Under the pieces are notes generated by a model. It saw only the letters and a program-made list of their open reading frames with translations, ran no database searches and was not told where the DNA came from. From positions 511,289 to 575,288 of the forward strand of contig NZ_FNWE01000002.1 in the NCBI RefSeq assembly GCF_900104645.1: a DNA stretch of 64,000 bases. The letters are read 5' to 3'. Made by a program: the position numbers and the translations under genes. Shown here piece after piece: positions 8,456 through 17,150 of this stretch. Position 1 is the stretch's first letter, and each line of letters begins with the position of its first letter. This DNA comes from Alterileibacterium massiliense. Its GTDB lineage: Bacteria > Bacillota > Clostridia > Peptostreptococcales > Anaerovoracaceae.

Positions 8456-9203
8456 AATAGGCATAAATAAAAAAGGAAGTTATGTGCTTGAATCCGTAAT
8501 TACCATGCCAATTTTTATAATCGCAATCGTTGTTATGACATCGATAATTTTGCTCTATATAGCGATAGAAAATGCAAGCTTTATAATGGCTAATGAGCTT
8601 AGATTTGGAGCAATAAAAGCACATTTTATAGATGATAAATATGAGCTGGCATACAGCATAAAAAGGGATATAGAAAATCAAAATAAGCAAATAGACAAAT
8701 TTTCGATAGAAGAATATGGATATAGGGTAAATAAGTTTAAAAATGATAATATTATTTTCTTCAAGGCGGATTTAAGATTTGATATTAAAAATCCGATAAA
8801 TATAAACTCGAGAGCAAAATATAATCTGGGTCTTGCTACGAGAGCATATGTTGGTAAAGAGGGAGAAATTGAACCCTTAGATGAAGCTGGATTTATGGAA
8901 AATGATGAGGCGGTTTACATATTTCCTAAATCAGGGGTTAAATATCATAATAAGAATTGCACATATATGAAAACTGCTGTGACTGCAGTGTCATTAAATA
9001 AAAATATCAAGCATAAATATGGAACTTGTCCTTTGTGCATGAGCAAGAATGCAAACCTTGGAAGCCTTGTATATATATTCCCTCAATATGGAGATAATTA
9101 TCATCTTTCAGGCTGCGGTGTTATGAGCAGGCATTATATTACAATAAGCAAAAAGACAGCTAAGAAAAGGGGCTATCTTCCATGCTCAAAATGCGGAGGA
9201 TAA
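8418..9203 (+). CDS. TadE-like pseudopilin with two C-terminal Cys/His modules
   Basis: 261 residues. The N-terminus carries NKKGSYVLESVITMPIFIIA, a class III-type signal with Glu and a TMP motif. After a TadE-like domain the C-terminal 90 residues hold two copies of a module starting VYIFPxxGxxYHxxxC. The first ends in a CPLC pair and the second in a CSKC pair, so each copy has YH, one Cys and a CxxC, enough to bind a metal ion. Related modules occur in other clostridial TadE proteins, as far as I recall. Last pilin-type gene of the operon; it overlaps the previous gene by 38 nt. Confidence 0.75.
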   Translation: MDMNMKLKIDINKIGINKKGSYVLESVITMPIFIIAIVVMTSIILLYIAIENASFIMANELRFGAIKAHFIDDKYELAYSIKRDIENQNKQIDKFSIEEYGYRVNKFKNDNIIFFKADLRFDIKNPININSRAKYNLGLATRAYVGKEGEIEPLDEAGFMENDEAVYIFPKSGVKYHNKNCTYMKTAVTAVSLNKNIKHKYGTCPLCMSKNANLGSLVYIFPQYGDNYHLSGCGVMSRHYITISKKTAKKRGYLPCSKCGG

Positions 9204-9326
9204 TTAAGATAATAGGGGTTAAAATAAGAGGACAAGCAACTAAAATAACAAGAATAAAAGTCAAAAAACTGGAGAATTTTGGGAATATTATTGGTGAATA
9301 TTACTAAAGAATAAAAAGAGAAAAAT

Positions 9327-9875
9327 ATGAGAAGCATTTTAGAATATAAAATTAATGGCTTTGATATGCCCAATTATTTAACTGAAATACTTATATGTGG
9401 ATATACGGATACATTTTTGCCGATGAGCATTTTTAAAGAAGGAAGGACATATATTTTTTCATATGATTTATGTAATCTTGAAAAGATAAATGCAAAGGTG
9501 ATGAATTATAATCAAAAGCTAAATCTTATTAAATCCATTATAGAAATATCAGAGAAAAATAATAATTATTTAATACCGGATTCAGGATATGAAGTGAATT
9601 TAAATACAATATATTTTAATCATAACAATCCTGAAAAACCTAAAATAAGATTATTATACTATCCCGACTTAAAAAATACGCCAATCTGGGAAAAGATAAA
9701 GAAGTTAGCTATAGAAATATTTGAGGAAGAAAGCATAGGCAAAGAGAGCATAAACAGAGAAAGCGTGAATAAAGATGAGTTATTAAATGGTCTTTTTTCT
9801 GTAATAGAGTCAAGAAATGCAAATAAAGTAAATAGATATATTGATAAGAAGCTTATCTGGCTTGAGAAGAAATAG
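9327..9875 (+). CDS. DUF6382-like protein without FHA domain
   Basis: 182 residues with no membrane segment. The first 165 residues resemble the DUF6382 region that in other Firmicutes precedes a phosphothreonine-binding FHA domain and sits in Tad loci. Here the protein stops with a charged tail (ESIGKESINRES...), so the FHA half is absent. There is no strong ribosome binding site; the upstream 120 bp are A-rich. The likely role is cytoplasmic regulation of the pilus machine, an inference from context. The enolase promoter overlaps its 3' end. Confidence 0.55.
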   Translation: MRSILEYKINGFDMPNYLTEILICGYTDTFLPMSIFKEGRTYIFSYDLCNLEKINAKVMNYNQKLNLIKSIIEISEKNNNYLIPDSGYEVNLNTIYFNHNNPEKPKIRLLYYPDLKNTPIWEKIKKLAIEIFEEESIGKESINRESVNKDELLNGLFSVIESRNANKVNRYIDKKLIWLEKK

Positions 9876-9890
9876 AGCTTATAGTATAAT
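9862..9890 (+). promoter_or_regulatory. SigA-type promoter of eno
   Basis: TTGAGA (9862-9867), a 17-nt spacer and a consensus TATAAT (9885-9890) lie 42 nt before the enolase start. The -35 box is inside the end of the preceding gene. This separates eno transcription from the pilus operon. Confidence 0.75.
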
Positions 9891-9932
9891 TATCTAGCAT
9901 AAATTATTTATAAAAACAAAGGAGATGTGTTG

Positions 9933-11216
9933 ATGTCTACTAAGATTATAAGAGTTCTTGGAAGAGAAATTCTTGACTCGAGAGGTAATCCTACAGTTGA
10001 AGCTGAAGTTGAACTTGAAGATGGCACTATTGCATATGGAGATACACCAAGTGGTGCATCTACAGGAATCTATGAAGCTCTAGAACTTCGTGATGGAGAT
10101 AAAGCAAGATATGGAGGGAAAGGAGTTACTAAAGCGGTTAACTATGTTAATAATGAGATAAGCGAATTAATCGTAGGTAAAGAAGCTTCTGATGTGTTCG
10201 AGCTTGAAAGACTGATGCTTGATGCAGATGGTACAGGAGATAAAAGCAAATTCGGAGCAAATGCAATTCTTGCCGTATCTATTGCCTGTGCAAAAGCCGC
10301 ATCAAAGTCTTTAGGTATTCCGCTATTTAAATTTTTCGGCGGCATAAATGGTTGCTCATTACCTGTTCCAATGATGAATATTTTAAATGGAGGCGAACAC
10401 GCTTCAAATACAGTTGATGTTCAAGAATTTATGATAATGCCTATTGGAGCACCTAGTTTTAAAGAGGGCCTTAGATGGTGTGCTGAAGTATATCATCAAT
10501 TAGGTAAGGACCTAAAGAAAGAGGGATATACAATTTCTGTAGGAGATGAAGGCGGATATGCACCTAATCTTAAAGATGAGTTTGAAGTCCTTGATTATAT
10601 GATGAAATCAATTAAAAATGCCGGATATACGCCAGGAGATGATTTCGTATTTGCTATCGATGCTGCGGCAAGTGGTTGGAAGACGGATAAGGTAGGAGAA
10701 TATAAAATGCCTAAATCCGGTAGAACTTTTACAAGAGAGCAATTAGTAGATAATTGGCAGCATTTCGTAGATAAATATCCTGTCGCTTCTATAGAGGACG
10801 GAATGGATGAAGAGGACTGGGATGGCTGGAAGCTCATGACAGAGAGACTTGGAGATAAAATACAGATAGTCGGAGATGATCTTTTTGTAACAAATCCAAA
10901 GAGATTTGCAAAGGGAATAGAGCTTGGCTGTGCAAATGCTATCTTAATAAAACTTAACCAGATAGGAACTATAAGTGAAACAATGGAAACAATAGAATTG
11001 GCTAAGAAAAATGGATATAATACCATTGTTTCGCATAGATCCGGAGAGACCGAAGATACAACGATAGCTGATTTGGTTGTTGCTCTTAACGCATATCAGA
11101 TAAAGACAGGTGCACCTGCAAGAACTGATAGAGTTGCTAAATATAACCAGCTACTTAGAATTGAAGGTATGCTGGGCAAGAGTGCTAAGTATCCTGGCAA
11201 GGAGATATTTAAGTAG
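9933..11216 (+). CDS. eno: Enolase (phosphopyruvate hydratase)
   Basis: Converts 2-phosphoglycerate to phosphoenolpyruvate in glycolysis, in the cytoplasm, with two Mg ions. About 427 residues, the normal length. Family landmarks are [20 protein letters not shown] at the N-terminus, [21 protein letters not shown], the metal ligands in [13 protein letters not shown] and VGDDLFVTN, and the C-terminal [22 protein letters not shown] at 9918-9924 sets the start at ATG 9933 rather than the in-frame GTG at 9927. The stop overlaps the GTG start of ispH-rpsA. Confidence 0.98.
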   Translation: MSTKIIRVLGREILDSRGNPTVEAEVELEDGTIAYGDTPSGASTGIYEALELRDGDKARYGGKGVTKAVNYVNNEISELIVGKEASDVFELERLMLDADGTGDKSKFGANAILAVSIACAKAASKSLGIPLFKFFGGINGCSLPVPMMNILNGGEHASNTVDVQEFMIMPIGAPSFKEGLRWCAEVYHQLGKDLKKEGYTISVGDEGGYAPNLKDEFEVLDYMMKSIKNAGYTPGDDFVFAIDAAASGWKTDKVGEYKMPKSGRTFTREQLVDNWQHFVDKYPVASIEDGMDEEDWDGWKLMTERLGDKIQIVGDDLFVTNPKRFAKGIELGCANAILIKLNQIGTISETMETIELAKKNGYNTIVSHRSGETEDTTIADLVVALNAYQIKTGAPARTDRVAKYNQLLRIEGMLGKSAKYPGKEIFK

Positions 11217-13327
11217 TGAAGATAAAAAGAGCAAAACATTCGGGATTTTGTTTTGGCGTGCAAAATGCCATTGACAAAACGGAAGAAGCAATTAGAAATA
11301 ATGACCGCAGGACAATATATACCTGCGGTCAATTAATACATAATAAAGGTGTTACGGATTCTCTTCATGATAGAGGTGTTGACATTATTGATGATATAAG
11401 TCAGGCTAAAAATGATGACATTGTAATCGTTAGATCTCATGGAGAACCCAAAGAATTTTATGACAAAGCAAAAAAGCTTGGGGTGCATCTAATAGACGCA
11501 ACCTGCGTTTTTGTATCTAAAATTCATGATATTGTATATGAGGCATATAAGTCTAATAGAACAATAGTTATAGTTGGTAGCAAAGAGCATCAGGAAGTTA
11601 AAGCTACGAATGGCTGGTGTAATTACTCAGCACATATAATTGAGGGCGTCTCAGATGCTAATAATCTACTAAAAAATATTGAGTTTAAAGACGGAGATAT
11701 TCCACTGATAGTATGTCAGACCACGATTAGGCGTGAGCTTTTAGATGAAATCCTCAATATATTCAAAAAAAATGAAATTGAATTTGAGGTGAAAAACACG
11801 ATTTGCAATGCAACAAGATTTCGTCAGGAAAGCTGCAAAAATTTAGCAGAGCAAGTTGATGCAATGATAGTAATTGGCGATCAAAATAGCTCAAATTCGA
11901 GAAAATTGTTTGAAATCGCAGAAAAAAACTGCAAAAATGCTTATTTCGTTCAAGGTATTTCGGATTTAGCCTTGCAAGACTTTGGAAATTATAATAATAT
12001 AGGTATAACTGCGGGTGCCTCTACACCCGAAGTAACAATTAAGGAGGTTATTTCTAGGATGAACGAAGAAATCAACAAGATCGAAGAGCAAGAAGAAGAA
12101 ATGTCAATGGCGGATTTTATGGAGGAGATTGATAAATCTCTCAGACTTCCGAGGACAGGTGATATCATTACAGGAACCATACATGAGGTTAGAGATGATG
12201 TTATTATCGTGAACATGGGAGTTAAGAAAGATGGAATCCTACCAAAGAGTGAGGTTGCACTGGAAGAAGGTCAGGAACTAAAGGATCTTTTCCACGAGGG
12301 AGATGAAATCGAAGCCAAGGTAATGAAGTCAGATGACGGCGATGGGGGAATCCTACTTTCAAAGAAGAAGCTCGAGATGAACGAGAATTGGAAAGAACTC
12401 AACGAAGCACTTGAAAACAAAACAAACATCAATGTTAAGCTTGTTAGGGCGGTAAATAGGGGAGTAATTGCGGAATATAAAGAGGTATCCGGATTTATAC
12501 CAATGTCACTTCTGTCCGACAGATATGTAGAGAAGGCAGATGAGTTCATCGGCAAGAATGTTGATGTCAAGGTCATCAAGATTGATAATAGACGCAACAG
12601 AGCTGTATTCTCTAGAAAACAGGTTCTACTAGATGAAAAGCGTAAGCAGGTAGCAGAAATCTGGGAAAATCTAAATATTGGAGATGTGGTAGAAGGTAAG
12701 GTAATGAGATTTACCGATTATGGTGCCTTTGTCGATATTGGAGGAGTTGACGGATTGCTTCACATAAGTGAGATTTCATGGGGCAAGCTAAAACACCCTC
12801 AAGAGGTACTAAGCCTTGGAGATATAATCAATGTAAAAATTCTTGACCTAAATGAGCAGAAAGGCAAGATTAGCTTAGGACTCAAGCAGACAACACCTGA
12901 ACCATGGTCACTTGTAGGAACAAAATACAATGTCGGTGATATTGTAGAGGGTAAGGTAGTTCAGATAAAAGAGTATGGAGCATTTGTTGAGCTAGAAGCA
13001 GGTCTTGACGGACTTGTTCATATCAGCGAAATTGCTAATAAGAGAGTTGAGAATGTCGCAGATGAGATGACAATAGGCAAGGTAATTAAAGCTAAAATCA
13101 TGGACATTGACTCAGAAAGAAAGAGAATCAGTCTTAGCATGAAGGCATTGCTCGGCGAAGAAGATGAGGAATCAGCAGACGAAGATAAGCCTGAAATTCA
13201 GCAAACAGAATCAGAGGTAGCAAAAGCATCAGAAGCTAAAGAAGTAGAGGAACCAAAAGCAAATGAGGAGCCTCACGAAGAAGAAGTAGCTGAAGAGCCA
13301 AAGGAAGCTGAAAAGACTGAAGAATAA
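11216..13327 (+). CDS. ispH-rpsA: Fused 4-hydroxy-3-methylbut-2-enyl diphosphate reductase / ribosomal protein S1
   Basis: 703 residues. Residues 1-285 are IspH (LytB), the last enzyme of the MEP isoprenoid pathway; the three iron-sulfur cysteines are C12 (GFCFGV), C97 (DATCVFV) and C197 (TICNATRFRQ). From about residue 310 four S1 RNA-binding domains follow; the last two read DVVEGKVMRFTDYGAFVDIG and DIVEGKVVQIKEYGAFVELE. A Glu-rich tail of about 50 residues ends the protein. This fusion is known from many Clostridia. Translation starts at a GTG overlapping the eno stop, so it depends on eno transcription. Confidence 0.96.
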   Translation: MKIKRAKHSGFCFGVQNAIDKTEEAIRNNDRRTIYTCGQLIHNKGVTDSLHDRGVDIIDDISQAKNDDIVIVRSHGEPKEFYDKAKKLGVHLIDATCVFVSKIHDIVYEAYKSNRTIVIVGSKEHQEVKATNGWCNYSAHIIEGVSDANNLLKNIEFKDGDIPLIVCQTTIRRELLDEILNIFKKNEIEFEVKNTICNATRFRQESCKNLAEQVDAMIVIGDQNSSNSRKLFEIAEKNCKNAYFVQGISDLALQDFGNYNNIGITAGASTPEVTIKEVISRMNEEINKIEEQEEEMSMADFMEEIDKSLRLPRTGDIITGTIHEVRDDVIIVNMGVKKDGILPKSEVALEEGQELKDLFHEGDEIEAKVMKSDDGDGGILLSKKKLEMNENWKELNEALENKTNINVKLVRAVNRGVIAEYKEVSGFIPMSLLSDRYVEKADEFIGKNVDVKVIKIDNRRNRAVFSRKQVLLDEKRKQVAEIWENLNIGDVVEGKVMRFTDYGAFVDIGGVDGLLHISEISWGKLKHPQEVLSLGDIINVKILDLNEQKGKISLGLKQTTPEPWSLVGTKYNVGDIVEGKVVQIKEYGAFVELEAGLDGLVHISEIANKRVENVADEMTIGKVIKAKIMDIDSERKRISLSMKALLGEEDEESADEDKPEIQQTESEVAKASEAKEVEEPKANEEPHEEEVAEEPKEAEKTEE

Positions 13328-13344
13328 ATCTAATTTAAGATTTG

Positions 13345-13377
13345 AGCGACCATGTTAAATGGTCGCTTTATTTTTTC
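13345..13377 (+). terminator. Terminator after ispH-rpsA
   Basis: A 9-bp stem AGCGACCAT/ATGGTCGCT with a 5-nt loop is followed by TTTATTTTTT. It ends the eno-ispH-rpsA unit. Confidence 0.9.
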
Positions 13378-13388
13378 ATATATAAAAA

Positions 13389-14000
13389 TTGGAGGTAAAT
13401 AAAATAGATATTATTTTAGCTTCATCTTCACCTCGCAGATTAAAAATTCTAAAAGAAAATGGAATTAATCCAGTAGTAATACCGACAGATTCTGATGAGA
13501 GCATTCCAGATGACGCATCTTGTGCAAGTGAGATTGCACAAATTTTATCAATGAGAAAGGCTAAGAAATGCAGAAACCTTTTAAAAGCTAAAGAAGCATT
13601 AATCATTGCTGCAGATACTATAGTCGTTTGCAAAGATTTAACCCGTTTTGAAAAATTTGGAATTTTAGGAAAACCCAAATCAAAAGAAGAAGCAAGATTT
13701 ATGATTCGAAATCTTCAGGGAAAATCTCATAAGGTAATTACAGGCTGTGCGGTAATCAGATGTGATTTTTTAGGTGACAAAGAGATAAGCTTTTATGAAG
13801 AAACAGAAGTCCATTGTAAGCCTATGACTGGTAAAGAGATAGAAGAATATATTTTAACAGATGAACCATATGACAAGGCGGGCGGATATGGAATTCAGGG
13901 AATATTTGGGAATTATATAGATCATATCGATGGTGATTATAATAATGTCGTAGGACTGCCAATAGATAGGCTTATTGAAGAAATAAAAGAAATCTTATAA
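13389..14000 (+). CDS. maf: Maf family nucleotide pyrophosphatase
   Basis: Maf proteins hydrolyse non-canonical or pyrimidine nucleoside triphosphates to monophosphates (dTTP/UTP type in many bacteria) and affect septum formation. The family signature ILASSSPRR, the ADTIVV segment and EPYDKAGGYGIQG are all present; length is near 200. The start is odd. The only conventional start codon in frame is the TTG at 13389, which overlaps the GGAGG at 13391-13395, so that site cannot serve it. The best-placed codon is ATA at 13404, giving MDIILASSSPRR as in relatives. Confidence 0.9.
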   Translation: MEVNKIDIILASSSPRRLKILKENGINPVVIPTDSDESIPDDASCASEIAQILSMRKAKKCRNLLKAKEALIIAADTIVVCKDLTRFEKFGILGKPKSKEEARFMIRNLQGKSHKVITGCAVIRCDFLGDKEISFYEETEVHCKPMTGKEIEEYILTDEPYDKAGGYGIQGIFGNYIDHIDGDYNNVVGLPIDRLIEEIKEIL

Positions 14001-14134
14001 GCTAAAACATGGAAACCAAAGCATAGAAAAAATATATGAATTAAAGAATAAGAACCAAAGTCCACAAAATTAAAGAATATAAAAAAGTAAAAAAAGAACT
14101 GATTGATAGTTAGGTTATTAAATTGGGGGTAAAA

Positions 14135-14968
14135 ATGATCAAGGTCATAGGAATTGATCTCGACGGAACAACAATTAAAAAAGACGGAAGCATAGGAGAG
14201 CTTACAAAAGAAGCGATAAAAGAGGCAATTGATAGCGGTATAGAGGTGTGCGTTTGCACAGGACGCTCGTTAAATGCTATTCCAGAAGTAATCAGGGAGT
14301 TAAAAGAAGTTAAATATGTAGCTACTTCCAACGGTGCAAGGATTACAAATATTAATACGAACGAAACAGTCTACGAAAATTACCTTAATCCGTCAGCGGT
14401 AGATTACATCTTGGACTTGTCAATTAAAGAAAATTTGATGCTTGAAGTGTTCATGGACAATCAAGCTTATATAGATGAAAGATTATATAAAGAAATAGAA
14501 AAAAATGGTAGCAAATATAGGAGCAGAAGATATGTCCTAATATCGAGAAAGCCAATAAAGGACATCATTACCTTTGCTAGAAGAAATAAGGAAAAAATAG
14601 AAAATATTAATATTTTCTTTACAGATTTAAAAAGACTTGAAGAAATAAAACCATTAGTAAATAAAACAAAAAAAGCTACAATAACACAATCATTTCCAAA
14701 TAATATAGAGGTAGGCGGAGAAAATACGAGCAAAAAGACAGCTCTCAGCTTCCTCATAGATAAACTTGGAGCAAGGCAAGAGGAATTAATGTGCCTAGGC
14801 GACGCACTTAATGACATGGCTATGATTAAATTTGCAGGGATAGGTATAGCTATGGGAAATGCTTGGGACGAACTTAAAGAAGTGGCAGACTATGTTACAG
14901 ATGATAATAACAATGATGGAGTAGGAAAAGCCATTTATAAATTTGCTTTAAATAATAAAAAAGATTGA
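14135..14968 (+). CDS. Cof-type HAD-superfamily phosphatase
   Basis: 277-residue haloacid-dehalogenase phosphatase with motif I GIDLDGT (nucleophile Asp at residue 8, acid Asp at 10), motif II CTGRS and the C-terminal motif CLGDALNDMAM with the metal-binding Asp residues. The alpha/beta cap between them places it in the Cof/YkrA type that dephosphorylates sugar phosphates or cofactors such as FMN or PLP; the true substrate is not visible. A TGGGGGT site sets the start at ATG 14135 instead of the TTG at 14123. The 120 bp before it are A-rich spacer. Confidence 0.9.
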   Translation: MIKVIGIDLDGTTIKKDGSIGELTKEAIKEAIDSGIEVCVCTGRSLNAIPEVIRELKEVKYVATSNGARITNINTNETVYENYLNPSAVDYILDLSIKENLMLEVFMDNQAYIDERLYKEIEKNGSKYRSRRYVLISRKPIKDIITFARRNKEKIENINIFFTDLKRLEEIKPLVNKTKKATITQSFPNNIEVGGENTSKKTALSFLIDKLGARQEELMCLGDALNDMAMIKFAGIGIAMGNAWDELKEVADYVTDDNNNDGVGKAIYKFALNNKKD

Positions 14969-15063
14969 AAATCCCATAAATATTTTCCGCAAAATATTTC
15001 CCACAGAAAATTCTAAAATAAAAAATTTTTAAACTCTTATAATACTTTAAATATGAATTTAGA

Positions 15064-15097
15064 AACATTCGATATTTTAATCGAATGTTTTTTATTT
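15064..15097 (+). terminator. Terminator after the HAD phosphatase gene
   Basis: A perfect 10-bp stem AACATTCGAT/ATCGAATGTT with a 6-nt loop is followed by TTTTTTATTT. The 300-bp gap 14969-15268 holds this terminator, a candidate promoter at 15186 and otherwise no visible coding or repeat content. Confidence 0.85.
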
Positions 15098-15185
15098 AGA
15101 AAAATTAATCAATATTCGTATGGGATTCTTATGAGAAATAAAAAGCCTTTTTCCTGCGAAAAAAGTCACATTATAGCTTTAATTA

Positions 15186-15213
15186 TTGATTAAAAATTTT
15201 CTAAGAATATTAT
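15186..15213 (+). promoter_or_regulatory. Possible promoter of yraN-comM-dprA
   Basis: TTGATT (15186-15191), 16 nt, TATTAT (15208-15213) about 55 nt before the yraN start. Each box has one or two mismatches in an AT-rich region, so it could arise by chance. Confidence 0.4.
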
Positions 15214-15268
15214 TTTTATATCCAAGTATAAAGATGAGAAAAAAATCAAAGATTTAAGAGGTAAGAAG

Positions 15269-15601
15269 ATGAATGAAAAAGGCAGGCTCGGAAATAGAGG
15301 AGAAAATTTAGCTTTAGAATATTTAAAGAATAGAGGATATGAAATTTTAAGTAATAATTACCGTTGCCATTTTGGAGAGGTTGACATTATAGCTAGAAAA
15401 GGTAATGAAATAATATTTGCGGAGGTTAAGACCAGAAGTGGAAATTCATATGGTTATCCTGAGGAAGCGGTAGACAAGAACAAAATTAAACATATAAGGA
15501 AGGTAGCCGAGGCATATATCGCTGACAATAAATTGAGTGAGATGAGTATAAGATTTGATGTAATATCTATTGAGCTAAAGCATATCGAGAACTGCTTTTA
15601 A
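15269..15601 (+). CDS. yraN: YraN family (UPF0102) putative endonuclease
   Basis: 110 residues with the family's GRLGNRGENLALEYLKNRGY start and the nuclease-like core GEVDIIARKGNEIIFAEVKTR, in which Glu, Asp and the ExK pair form a PD-(D/E)xK site. Activity of the family is inferred from Holliday-junction-resolvase-like folds. GAGGT precedes the ATG. It lies 11 bp before comM, and the yraN-comM-dprA order is common in bacteria, pointing to DNA processing during uptake or recombination. Confidence 0.9.
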   Translation: MNEKGRLGNRGENLALEYLKNRGYEILSNNYRCHFGEVDIIARKGNEIIFAEVKTRSGNSYGYPEEAVDKNKIKHIRKVAEAYIADNKLSEMSIRFDVISIELKHIENCF

Positions 15602-15612
15602 GGGTGAGCTAA

Positions 15613-17139
15613 ATGATTTGCAGAATTGAGACAGCAATTTACGAGGGGATTTTGGGTAAAAGAATATGGATTGAATCTGATATAAGCAATGGACTTCCTT
15701 CATTTAATATAGTTGGCCTTGCCGGCACTTCAGTAAAAGAAAGTCATGAAAGAGTCAAATCGGCGATAATAAATTCAGGTTTTCCATATCCAAGAGGCAG
15801 AATAACTATAAATTTATTTCCAGCAAATATTAATAAAAGAGGAAGCCACATGGATCTTCCTATTGCAATTTCCTTGCTCTCAGCCGAGGGAGCTATTGAT
15901 ATAAAAAATCTAAAAGATTTTGCAATTTTCGGAGAATTGTCACTCGACGGAACAGTGCTCCCTATATGCGGAATACTTCCAATGATATATGGATTATCAA
16001 AAAATTCGGTAAAAAAGATTATCATACCGAGCGAAAATATTGAAGAAGCCATGCTAAAAGATGACATAGAGATCATTCCTGTATCTTCGCTAAAAGAATG
16101 TATAGATTACCTAAATGGCAAACCAACTGCTAAGAGTTTATATAAAAAAATTATTAAAGATGAGGACAGCATTGAAACTATTGGGACACTTGACTTTAAA
16201 GATGTTAATGGTCAAATTGCTGCAAAGCGTTCAGCTTGCATTGCTGCTTCTGGCGGACACGGATTAATCATGATAGGACCACCGGGCTGTGGAAAGACTA
16301 TGATTGCAAAGCGTATTCCAAGCATTATGCCAAAGATGAATATCGATGAAATTATTGAAACGACTATGATATATTCCGTAGCAGGCAAACTAAATGAGGA
16401 TAAAAAGGTAATAAAGGAAAGACCTTTTAGAATGCCTTATCAAGGAATAACAACAGCAGGCCTTATCGGTGGAGGCTTATTTCCCGTGCCGGGAGAAATA
16501 TCGTTAGCTCATAATGGAGTTTTATTTTTAGATGAATTTTGTGAATTTGATAGAAAAGTTATAGAGAAGATTCGTAAACCTATAGAAGACCATGAGGTGA
16601 TTTTAAATAGGAGAGGGAGGACATATTCTTTTCCTGCGAAATCAACTCTGATTATGGCGACAAATCCATGTCCATGTGGGTACCGAGGAGATAGTAAACA
16701 CAGGTGTAAATGCAGTACTTCTGAGATAGAAAGGTATAAGAAAAAATTAAGCGGTCCCATTTTGGATAGAATTGATTTACAAATATATATGGAAAGAGTT
16801 GAATTTAACGAGCTAACTGGTAGAGAAAAACAGTCCATGGGATCTTTTGAAATGAAAGAGATAGTTCTTCGAGCTAGAGAGTTCGCAAAGAAGAGGAATC
16901 AAAATACGAATAATGCTTCGCTAAAAAATGAAGAAATCCTTAAATATTGCGATTTTGGCAAGGAAGAATATGAGTTTATTAAAAAAGCATATGAGTCATT
17001 TTCGCTAAGCCCAAGGTCATTGATGAAAATTCTAAAGGTAGCTAGGACGATTGCCGATATTGAGGAAAGTAAAAAAGTAAAAATTGAACATATTTCGGAA
17101 GCACTTAATTATAGGATAACAAGCAAGGCATTTGCTTAA
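15613..17139 (+). CDS. comM: ComM/YifB family Mg-chelatase-like AAA+ ATPase
   Basis: A 508-residue hexameric AAA+ helicase that in naturally competent bacteria extends branch migration of incoming DNA. N-terminal Lon-protease-like domain (NGLPSFNIVGLAGTSVKESH), Walker A GPPGCGKT near residue 222, Walker B GVLFLDEF near residue 302, a Cys cluster CPCGYRGDSKHRCKCS near residue 355, and the C-terminal chelatase-type domain. It sits between yraN and dprA with gaps of only about 11 bp, so one operon is expected. Confidence 0.95.
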   Translation: MICRIETAIYEGILGKRIWIESDISNGLPSFNIVGLAGTSVKESHERVKSAIINSGFPYPRGRITINLFPANINKRGSHMDLPIAISLLSAEGAIDIKNLKDFAIFGELSLDGTVLPICGILPMIYGLSKNSVKKIIIPSENIEEAMLKDDIEIIPVSSLKECIDYLNGKPTAKSLYKKIIKDEDSIETIGTLDFKDVNGQIAAKRSACIAASGGHGLIMIGPPGCGKTMIAKRIPSIMPKMNIDEIIETTMIYSVAGKLNEDKKVIKERPFRMPYQGITTAGLIGGGLFPVPGEISLAHNGVLFLDEFCEFDRKVIEKIRKPIEDHEVILNRRGRTYSFPAKSTLIMATNPCPCGYRGDSKHRCKCSTSEIERYKKKLSGPILDRIDLQIYMERVEFNELTGREKQSMGSFEMKEIVLRAREFAKKRNQNTNNASLKNEEILKYCDFGKEEYEFIKKAYESFSLSPRSLMKILKVARTIADIEESKKVKIEHISEALNYRITSKAFA

Positions 17140-17150
17140 AGGTAAAATAT

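Noticed and set aside
11216-13327. IspH-S1 fusion as a novel protein
   Set aside because: This fusion is already known from many Clostridia; it is annotated as a feature only.
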